Positions 56,203 to 64,000 of a DNA stretch of 64,000 nt are shown here, one piece after another (position 1 is the stretch's first letter; the number at the start of each line of letters is the position of its first letter). The stretch lies in NCBI GenBank assembly GCA_963576725.1, contig OY755240.1:17757743-17821742 (forward strand), written 5' to 3'. A model generated the notes under the pieces. That model worked only from the letters and a program-made list of their open reading frames with translations. It made no database searches and was not told the origin of the DNA. The stretch is from Azorinus chamasolen. Its lineage: Eukaryota > Mollusca > Bivalvia > Cardiida > Solecurtidae. The position numbers and the translations under genes are program-made.

Positions 56203-56234
56203 GGGGGGGGGTATGGGGGAGGGAGGGGGGGGGG
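56203..56234 (+). repeat. G-rich run, possible quadruplex
   Basis: Four or more runs of three or more G within 32 bases, separated by TAT, A and A. The surroundings are AT-rich. Confidence 0.9.
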
Positions 56235-56671
56235 CAGATGTCCACCCAAGCTAAACCGCTAGGGAGGCAAATGTCCGCCAAAGAGTTATGATTATATCTC
56301 TAAACTGTATCACCTAGATATGCCAAATTTTGAATGTTTTTGTATGTGGTTAGATGCATCCTGGGATAACAGGGTATTGTTTACCAGTTTTGGCTCATTC
56401 TTTAACTTTGCCAATTACTTTAGACCTGAAGTGAACATTTTCAATAACTTATCCCCTAATGGCTTGTTATGAATCTGCAAATGCAGTATAACCCTGCTAA
56501 AGTGACCACTTGATGAGTAAACACTGGTATCTTTCACCCTTTTCTCAATGAATATAAACTTACTGAATGGAACATTGAACATAATAACTTTTTATTGGAA
56601 CAGATACTTGAAAATTGTGTCTGTAAGACACATCATACCCCCGTGGTGGTGCTTGCCTTGCTGTACATAAT

Positions 56672-57447
56672 TAGTCCCCCACCGGTTACCGGTTGGGGTA
56701 CTATAGGTTTGCTCGATTCCGTCTGTCTGTCCGTCCGTCTGTCTGTTACGTTTCGTGTTCGGGCCATATCTCCTACAAAGTTAGGCCAAATTCCTTATAA
56801 CTTCACACATTGAAGAAGCATGATGAGGGCTAGTGTCATGCACAAGGGCCATAACTCTAGCATCAATTATTCCCCTTTTATATATTTCTTTTGTCCGGAC
56901 AACAACTCTTTATCTACTGGTTCAATTGATTTGAAACTTCACATATGGAACAATCATGATAAGGGGTAGTGTCATGCACAAGGGCCATAACTGTAGCATC
57001 TATATTTTTTGAGTTATTTCCCTTTTTCATATTTTCTTGTCAGTCCGTCTGTCACGCTTCGTGTCCGGGCCATATCTCCTACAAAGTTAGGCCAAATTCG
57101 TTATATCTTCACACATTGAAGGAGCATGATGAGGAGTAGTGTCATGCACAAGGGCCATAACTCTAGCATCAAAGTTTTTGGAGTTATTCCCCTTTTTCAT
57201 ATTTTTTTGTCTGGACAATAACTCTTTATCTACTGGTTCAATTGATTTGAAACTTCACATATGGAACAAGCATGATGAGGGGTAGTGTTTTGCACAAGGG
57301 CCATAACTCTAGCATCTATATTTTTGGAGTTATTCCCCTTTTCATATTTTCTTGTCCAGTTAATAACTCTTTATGTACTGGTTCAATTGATTTGAAACAT
57401 CTCATATGAAACAAGCATGATGAGAGTAGTGTCATGCACAAGGGCAT
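56672..57447 (-). mobile_element. Pearl-like element P4, minus strand
   Basis: In minus orientation: about five ~150-bp units with landmark CATGCACAAGGGCCATAACT on the plus strand (56834, 56971, 57141, 57288, 57431). An ACGG/ACAG microsatellite (56718-56748) follows, then a 3' hairpin, TAGTCCCCCA...TTGGGGTACTA, at 56672-56703. Same design as P1-P3, another core sequence. Confidence 0.72.
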
Positions 57448-57645
57448 TGAAAGCAAGTGGTTGCATCTGGCAGGTCAGCAGTAATGCAGAAAGGTCCTGT
57501 TATATGACTTTGTAATTCTAGTCACCCTAAAACATATACATGTATACATTTTGTGAAAACTCCATGTCCAATGGTCAGAATTCTAGTTATTTTGCTGTTT
57601 TGTCCTTCGCTAATGCTTTGTAAAGCACTCTCATATGCATTTCAG

Positions 57646-57903
57646 ATAACTTCCTGCCAGGAAGCAGAGCATCCACCTCAGTGGGAAGATGAGGTGTATT
57701 TTGCCACACCTTTATTGTCCCCGGTTACAACAACTACCACAAGCATTACACCGACGATCACAACCACCTCAGCCTGCAGCACAACTACTGTGACCACCAG
57801 CTCCAGTGAAACGCTGACATGGTTTGCAGACATCTGTCTTGCCAGTAGCAAACCCACTGTCAGCAGCTATTCTGTACAGACTCAGACACCATACAATCTT
57901 GTG
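57646..57903 (+). pseudogene. THAP gene exon 2 (linker)
   Basis: 86 codons, phase 0, CATTTCAG acceptor and GTATGT donor. ITSCQEAEHPPQWEDEVYF, then a Thr/Ser-rich stretch with VTTTTTSITPTITTTS, then SSYSVQTQTPYNLV. Low-complexity linker between DNA-binding and catalytic parts. The open frame continues upstream into the intron, so the ATG at 57553 is not a start. Confidence 0.75.
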
Positions 57904-58492
57904 GTATGTACTAATTCATTGTAAAGTAATTCTTATTAGTGCTTCTAAAGCAAATGGATAACGCCTGTCATAGGATCTTGAAACATATGCAAACAGTGCA
58001 AATGTAGATGAATAGCTGCATGTAAAAAACTGTATGACAGGTAACATAATGATGTTGATTTGCTCTACAACTGGGTAGGTCTTGAACTGAAGTCCAATTA
58101 GACAAATTTAGATGCATATTGTTTGCAATGTTGAAAAGTCACTTATTGTCTGATGCAGCCCAGTATGTTCAAATCCATCCTGTGCAATTTATGGTACAAT
58201 TAATTACAGTAATTGTCTTTCTCTTGTTTTGCTGGCTTGCTTTTCATGTCTACCAGGTGACAGTAAAAGTAATTGTAGTAACAACAGTTTTCCAAAGTGG
58301 CATCTATAGGTCAGTTTTGGTTTGCAAAAATTCCTAAATTTGCTGATATGTTTTCAAGATATGGTCCAAGTATCAGATGGTTGTGGATTACTGTTCATAT
58401 ACCCTTATTTGGAGGAAACTGATAAAGCTTCAAAAATGTGTGTATTAATTATATCAAGTTTCATAATATCTCTGTCTGAAATTTTATTCTAG

Positions 58493-59221
58493 GCAAGACG
58501 TAATGTATCTAGCCAATGCGGACCATCTATGGCAGATGCTGAGACACAGACAGAGTCTACCTACACACTGGAAATACCAGCTTGCACTCCCGTTGACATT
58601 AGTCTGAATGAGAGTTTGCGTAGGGAAGATTCTAGAGACATAGAATGGACACCTGCATCAGATACTGAGAGTGAAGGTGGGGGTAGTGCATCAAGTGTTG
58701 CCAATGAAGCTCAAGAAGAAAAGTTCATTGTGTACAGATCGTGCCTCGAGGAACTTTCGAAGAGGTGTGCGGTTTGTGGGCTAGAGTGCCTGATTAGCAG
58801 TTCAGTAATTGGCACTTGTGTAATATACAAGAGGACTTGTGTTGAGTGTGGCACAGCTACTGACTGGAGCAGTCAGCCATTTTCTTCTTCCATGCCATTT
58901 GGAAATTTAGTTTTGTGTGCAGGGATAATGTTTTCTGGAGCCAGTCCACTTCAGACACTGAGGATGATGCAGTTTTGTAAAGTAGCTTCAGTGAGCAAAA
59001 CCACATACTTGAAAATTCAAAGTGCATATCTCGTGCCTTCAGTGGGATCAGTTTGGCAGCAAAGGCAAGCCATTTATGTGAATGCAATCCAGAGTTCTGG
59101 AAGACAACTCCGACTAGCTGGAGATGGGAGATGTTGTAGCCCAGGACACACGGCAAAGTTTGGCGCATACAGCATGATGTACCTCGAGAAAAACATGATT
59201 CTTGACATTCAGCTAGTGCAG
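58493..59221 (+). pseudogene. THAP gene exon 3 (zinc ribbon-like and first catalytic Asp)
   Basis: 243 codons, phase 0. An acidic stretch (IEWTPASDTESEGG) is followed by KRCAVCG and YKRTCVECGTATDW, a CxxC...CxxC zinc-binding pair. Then come MPFGNLVLCAGIMFSG and LAGDGRCCSPGHTAKFGAYS, where Asp of GDGR (codon 59124-59126) is the likely first catalytic residue. Ends DIQLVQ at CAG|GTACTT. Confidence 0.85.
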
Positions 59222-59298
59222 GTACTTTGGAAAGTTAATAGTGACATGAATAACCCTTTAGTCCATGTAAAAGTAATTATATAATGTGTATGGAGGAG

Positions 59299-59436
59299 CT
59301 TACATGAGTGTTCATTACAAATTGTTTTCATGAAACTTGTTTACTATCATGAATATTAGTCTCTCTAAAGCTCATTTCATATTATTATAGTAAACTCTTT
59401 TCATAAAAAACAATTTGTCATGAACACTCATGTAAG
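59299..59436. mobile_element. 138-bp foldback MITE in intron 3
   Basis: CTTACATGAGTGTTCATTAC opens and GTCATGAACACTCATGTAAG closes. Complementarity continues through ACAAATTGTTTTCATGAAA with few mismatches. Confidence 0.85.
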
Positions 59437-60292
59437 ATTCTGTTGATCACATAACCCTTAAAAGTGCCATAGAACGTCAAATATATCTGATGACTCACTA
59501 GACTGTTTCGGCCATTATTTACAGCAAAGTATACAGCCAGATTCAAACTGCTCATTTGCATAAAAATGCACTAGTGCACTTCCGCAAATTTTGGCACTCT
59601 GTTTTGGCACTTTATGTGATGAATGGCTTAGATTATAATAACAGATGTTCATGGGAATATTTATCAACACAATTCAAATATTATTTATCCCAAGCAAACA
59701 AAGCAGACCCTGATTAGATGGTAATTCAGCCATTCTGAGTTACTGAAATTCCAGTGAAGCGATCATTAATATTCAAAATAATGTCAGCAGAAACAACTGT
59801 CATTTAACCCTACCTACCTGAAACTGAAGTAAATATCAACAAATTGCAGAGCTACAAATAAAGGTGCATACTCAAATACTAAAATCATCATTTTCCCACC
59901 AATTCTATTGCTGTGACCAGAGTGTATACAGTAAAGAGTTCACAGTATTTGTTTTTGTGCAGAAATAAAGAAGTTCTTCCTGAAAATGATTTAATTTAAT
60001 TCTGCATCTTATCTGGAGCTCTGACATTACCATGATTTAAACTCTGATTTTCTTCATACATGATTTATACTTGAGCATTGATTATCCATGTTCTAATAGC
60101 TGTATGTATTAACAATTATTAAAAGTACAAGTAGGGTAGTCAGATCTTCGTGTGACCCTAAAGGTGTAGCTCCTTAAATAACATATGACTGATGATCGGA
60201 AGTATATATTTCTTAGAAAGTGAATCTGTAGGACTAATCTTATGTAAAAATCCACCACAACCAGTAAAGACACATAAGTATGTTATTTTCAG

Positions 60293-60482
60293 AGTAATGA
60301 GGTGCCTAACTCCTACGGAATGGAGAAGGAAGGACTCATTAGATCTTTAGCCTTCATGCTGAATGAGAACAATCTACCGGTCTCGCACCTGGTGACCGAC
60401 AGACACAGTGCCATTAAGAAATATATGCGGGAACAACATCCAAATATTCAGCACTGGTTTGATGTCTGGCATGTTGCAAAAG
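60293..60482 (+). pseudogene. THAP gene exon 4 (second catalytic Asp)
   Basis: 190 nt, phase 0 in and 1 out. NSYGMEKEGLIRSLAFML, then LVTDRHSAIKKYMREQHP and QHWFDVWHVAKG. Asp of TDRH (60398-60400) is the candidate second catalytic residue. FDVWHVAK is strongly conserved in this family. Confidence 0.88.
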
Positions 60483-60937
60483 GTTTGTAAAAATTGAATG
60501 GATATTCATTGTGTTGACTGGGCATCATAAAATGGCGCCAATATGCTTTTTTCCTAATAGTATTTTAAATGTACCTTTTGGATATTTTTATATTAAAAAT
60601 ATGGATTTGTAGCCTTTTTTGTACAGTAATTACTAACTTGTGCAAGACTTATGGGTCACATGATGAGACTAACTTGGCCTAATTTCTGGATAGATTAACA
60701 TTTTACTCACTGAAAATGACACTTATGAAAAGGAAAATTTTATATACACACCGCTCAGAAACGGTCTCCCTAAAAAGCGACGTAAGCGTCCTTAGGGTCG
60801 AGAAGCGTCCGGAAGCAAAATACCAATTTAAAACACAATGTACTGTTTAACTTACCAACTTCATGCATATTTCTATTAAACTTGTTTATAATCCGTGTTG
60901 ATTTGGGTACATAAACCAAAATATCAAGTATTCATTG

Positions 60938-61070
60938 GCAAGTAGCAACTAGCAAGTGGCAAGTAGCAAATAGCAAGTTGCAAATAGAAATAGCAAGCAG
61001 CAAATCGCAAGTAGCAAATTTAAAGAAGCAACTGGCAAGTGACTATTAATAGCAACTAGCAAGTAGCATG
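60938..61070 (+). repeat. Degenerate CAAGTAGCAA tandem repeat
   Basis: About a dozen variants of GCAAGTAGCAAAT in a row between two exons. Low complexity, no frame. Confidence 0.8.
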
Positions 61071-61164
61071 TCGTGACCGGCATTCCATAAGAAAAATGAT
61101 GGGACATAAATGATTGGTGCAGGCATGTATTTGTAAGATCTCTTTTTAATGTTTATTTTAATAG

Positions 61165-61410
61165 GAGTGCACAAAAAGTTGCTGACTGCTGGGAAGTAGA
61201 AAGGGTGTGAGAAAGTGGCAGCCTGGGCTAGGTCGGTCAGCAATCATCTGTACTGGTGTGCGGCTAGCAGTGAGGGAGATGGAAGGCTGCTCAAAGACAA
61301 GTGGGTTTCAATTCTTAATCATGTCGCCAATATTCACGAAGGACATGGGGCAATGTTTTCAAGATGTGCTCATGCTGAGATACAAGAGCAACGGGACTGG
61401 ATGGTTAAAG
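61165..61410 (+). pseudogene. THAP gene exon 5, with in-frame TAG
   Basis: 246 nt, phase 1 in and 1 out. Reads GVHKKLLTAGK, then TAG (61197-61199), then KGCEKVAAWARSVSNHLYWC, AASSEGDGRLLKDKWVSILN and HVANIHEGHGAMFSRC. Conserved residues on both sides of the stop show it lies inside the exon. The sense codon was probably AAG or CAG, but that is a guess. Confidence 0.88.
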
Positions 61411-61755
61411 GTATTGTTCAAGATGCTATTTAATTCATTTACAGACCGGTATATACAATACATTGAAGTTTAATCTACTCAACCTCAAAAATTGTACACA
61501 TGTTGATATCATGAAAATAATGTTTATGGCCATATTTCCTACAAGTTGAAATATCTTTGTATTCAGCTAAATATTACCAAAATCTAAATACTGCTCAATC
61601 TATAGGACTTTTTTAACCCTTTTCCTGTTCTATATTAATTCCAAATTTCAATATCTACTGACCATTCTTGGACAAAATAGTTAAAATTAAATATTGAATT
61701 CAGAACATTATAGCCATTTTAGAAAATAAAGGAACAAATCTATCAACATCCAATA

Positions 61756-61823
61756 GCAAACAGAGCAGACCCTGATCAGACAGCTCCTATAGGAGCTGTC
61801 TGTTCTTGGTCTGCTCTGTTTGC
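61756..61823. repeat. 68-bp 'CTGATCAGAC' foldback in intron 5
   Basis: GCAAACAGAGCAGACCCTGA ... TTGGTCTGCTCTGTTTGC around CAGCTCCTATAGGAGCTG. Same length as the copy at 52927-52994, 8.8 kb away. Confidence 0.92.
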
Positions 61824-62214
61824 AAATGGTGAAAACATATTTATAAGAAGGAAAGAGTTAAGACACAGAAATCATTGGTCATGTTTGTTTACTTAAAATT
61901 GATTTTGGAACTGCACTTTGAATATTACTTATTGCTCACAACAGAAGTTAACCAAACAGGTCAGTTGAAAGTTAAAGCACGCAAAGGAGAATGTATACTG
62001 TGTAATACTTTACATACATGTACAGTCCACTCTCGTTATCGCGAACTCACATGACACGAATTTCTCGTTGACAAGAAGTTTTTGTAAAGTCCCAACTTTT
62101 CTTCCTATATATTCTATATAAATTTAAGTTTTTAAGACGAGTTCGAACTGATCACGTTTTCGTTAAGTCGAAATTTTGACTTTCAGACATACATTACATT
62201 GCTTTTGATTCCAG

Positions 62215-62386
62215 GACGGAAACCCCATGCTGAATTGGAGAAGGTTATTGCATCACCCTATCTACTCAAGGACATTGAGAAACTTTCTCCTGCAGAACAG
62301 ACTTCTTCCCTTGAAGCCTTCCACAAGGTCATCTGTGCATTCGCACCCAAGTCTGTGCATTACTTTCATGCACAAATGGAGGCAAG
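62215..62386 (+). pseudogene. THAP gene exon 6 (candidate catalytic Glu)
   Basis: 172 nt, phase 1 in and 2 out. RKPHAELEKVIASPYLLKDI, then SSLEAFHKVICAFAPKSVHY and FHAQMEA. Glu of LEAFH (62313-62315) is a conserved position in the family and a candidate third catalytic residue. Confidence 0.87.
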
Positions 62387-63061
62387 GTATACAATCAACC
62401 ATTAATTTACTTTTGAGATAACCACTGTTTTCAAGAAAATTAAACATAATAGTTTAGATACTTTTCCATTCTTGGGATGTAGCAAAAAACTATTGGTATC
62501 ATTTTCCAACAGTTGAATGTTAGTTACGGTATATCCAAAAGAGCAATCACTGATATTGTTATATAGTTTATAATTTGTATACAACAATTGGACTATTTTT
62601 TTTAAAGATCAAGCAAATTTGATGTTCAGCACAAACATTTTAGTTACAGAGCTCTAAAATTCCATAAGCAACCAGGGCAGACCCTTACAAGATTTATGTA
62701 CATGTATATATAGTATGTAAATATTATTAGTGTTAATTCTTTCCCTGTTAAATATTCAGGTAATAAATGATGACATCATGAATAGTCATTAACTGAATTT
62801 ATGTAATGTCATATGTACATAGGATATTATAGGATTGGTAAAAACTATAACGGCGGGCCCGTTATAATTACATAAATAGAGCAGACACTGATCAGACAGT
62901 TCCTGTTGTGGAGCCAGCTAATTTGGGTCTACTCCCTTTGCAAAAGTGTGAAAAAGCATTATATGAAGGAAAGGGTTAAAGTAAAGTAGTCATTTGTACC
63001 GATTACATGTCAGTCTTGAGAAATGCACCTCAACCTAATTACCAGAAACATGCTGTTTCAG

Positions 63062-63210
63062 GCTTTATCTCGCTGCTCTTCATTTCAACGAAAATCAAAG
63101 CAGGCCACAAAAATACAACAAACGAGGTGATCTGCAGTTCAGTGTCTCCTTCCCTAAGGCCAGACGAGGAGAAGGTATTCCCAAACAAATCAAGACCAAC
63201 ATGACTTTTG
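63062..63210 (+). pseudogene. THAP gene exon 7 (last visible)
   Basis: 149 nt. Completes the Arg codon, then LYLAALHFNENQSRPQKYNK, GDLQFSVSFPKARRGEGIPK and QIKTNMTF, leaving phase 1 at TTTTG|GTAAAG. LAALHFNEN is the typical asparagine-rich motif after the last catalytic block. The coding end is not reached. Confidence 0.85.
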
Positions 63211-63366
63211 GTAAAGAACTTACATTTTTAGCTCACATGGCACTAAGTAACAAGATTAGCTAATGAAATTGCCTTGTGTCTATTGGTGTCTGATGTATAC
63301 AAAATCACAAACTCGATCTTCAAACTGTTAAATGATTTATGTGCAGGTGACACAGGTTTATCAGAT
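63211..63366 (+). other. Start of intron 7
   Basis: Nothing assigned. Confidence 0.5.
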
Positions 63367-63932
63367 TTATAGGTCCCAGGTCAACTCAGCCTTGGGTAAA
63401 CTCGGCCCCTGAGTCAATACGGCCTCAGGTCAAGTTGGCCGGGTCAACTCGGCCTGGGTCAAGTCGGCCCGCAAATATTATTTCATAATTACATTTTTAT
63501 GGTATATTATTATGTCTCCCTCTGGCTTCACTAATATAGGAGTTATTGCCCTGTGTAAAACAATTCAGTTTTTTGTCCCGACGATAACTTCTATATTGCT
63601 CATGCCATTGGATTGAAACTTCATATATGGAAAGATCACTAAATGTCAACTGTTTTATTCGTTAATCTCATGCAACATACTTATCATCTTTGTTCTCGTC
63701 CGCTAAATTTATTGTGTGATTACTTGCAAAAAGAAGTGCAAACTGTCTGAATTCTTCAAGGAGCCTACCGATCAGGATCTTCAATTTTTGCTGCAGTTTA
63801 TAAACTTTAATTGACGGTTGGGAAAGGACCGAGTTGACCTGACCGAGACAGGCCGAGTTGACCCACCCCAAAACAGGCCGAGTTGACCCGGCCGACTTGA
63901 CCCAGACCGAGTTGACCTAAGGCCGACTTGAC
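63367..63932. mobile_element. Element with inverted arrays of GGTCAACTCGGCC units
   Basis: 63367-63470 holds six units of GGTCAA(C/G)T(C/T)GGCC. 63830-63932 holds six or seven units in the reverse complement (GGCCGAGTTGACC). Outermost ends CCCAGGTCAACTC and GACTTGACCTGG pair. The interior (about 63510-63640) resembles one core unit of P4 (GATTGAAACTTCATATATGG). Confidence 0.7.
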
Positions 63933-64000
63933 CTGGATTTGATTTATATTAATTGTTCCTATCTACAACATATTTGGGTTGGCTGGTTGTGTTGAATGAT

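Larger units (their letters stand above)
51107..57645 (+). other. Intron 1 of the THAP gene
   Basis: 6.5 kb filled with short repeats described separately. No further exon was recognised. Stretches 53230-53800, 54780-55430 and 55810-56200 hold nothing assignable. Confidence 0.6.
50733..63210 (+). pseudogene. THAP zinc finger plus DDE transposase-like gene, 7 exons, two disabling changes
   Basis: Exons: 50733-51106, 57646-57903, 58493-59221, 60293-60482, 61165-61410, 62215-62386, 63062-63210. All have AG/GT borders and matching phases, except for a frameshift in exon 1 and a TAG in exon 5. The THAP domain (C-x4-C ... C-x2-H) binds DNA. The second half resembles transposase-type proteins of fish, cnidarians and molluscs, with candidate catalytic residues in LAGDGRC, LVTDRH and SLEAFH. 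Kolobok transposons combine THAP and DDE domains, so that is my best family guess. Introns of up to 6.5 kb full of MITEs argue against a mobile unit. A further exon is expected right of the window. Confidence 0.8.

Noticed and set aside
57553..57645. ATG at 57553 as the start of a separate secreted-like protein (hydrophobic MVRILVILLFCPSL stretch)
   Set aside because: The CATTTCAG at 57645 and exact phase match with exon 1 and exon 3 indicate that the hydrophobic part is intron.
58857..59168. 103-codon minus-strand open frame
   Set aside because: Antisense to exon 3 of the THAP gene, which has the conserved protein sequence.

Overview
This window is eukaryotic nuclear DNA, most likely from a bivalve mollusc. 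It is AT-rich and intron-rich, and it is crowded with short dispersed repeats. The bivalve assignment is inference from repeat types remembered as common in bivalves: Pearl-like elements with tandem cores and ACGG/CCGA microsatellites, a tRNA-headed SINE ending in (ACTC)n, and 68-bp 'CTGATCAGAC' foldbacks. No bacterial or organellar genes, rRNA or CRISPR arrays were seen.

Only two host-type genes can be supported. (1) On the minus strand, about 1.2-44.3 kb, lies the middle of an RNF213-like giant AAA+ ATPase / E3 ubiquitin ligase gene. I reconstructed 17 exons, about 826 codons. Every exon has AG/GT borders and every junction keeps phase. They carry Walker A, Walker B and sensor-1 of one active AAA+ unit, then the following AAA-like segment. 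The N-terminal part and the C-terminal RING region are not visible and should lie outside the window. (2) On the plus strand, 50.7-63.2 kb, lies a seven-exon gene coding for a THAP zinc finger followed by a DDE-type transposase-like domain (Kolobok-type is my best guess). It carries a frameshift inside the THAP domain and an in-frame TAG in exon 5, so this copy is a pseudogene or contains sequence errors. A perfect CRE palindrome lies about 100 bp upstream of its ATG.

The rest is mobile DNA, mostly inside introns of these genes. The 11.8-kb intron at 12.0-23.8 kb holds a decayed LINE endonuclease, two Pearl-like elements, and two 5'-truncated LINEs. One LINE has been split by a Pearl-like element and by a SINE, and removing both restores its reading frame. 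The 8-kb intron at 25.8-33.9 kb is packed with 3' ends of one reverse-transcriptase retroelement family in both orientations plus a third Pearl-like element. A 1.54-kb hAT-type element with an 8-bp target duplication sits inside one such retroelement copy at 8.97-10.5 kb. Another copy interrupts a ~185-bp tandem array at 49.5-50.2 kb. Intron 1 of the THAP gene (51.1-57.6 kb) carries a cluster of short palindromic foldbacks and a fourth Pearl-like element.

The two genes are divergent neighbours with no visible functional link. All coordinates were read by eye from sequence, splice signals and protein-family recognition; no alignment or search was run.
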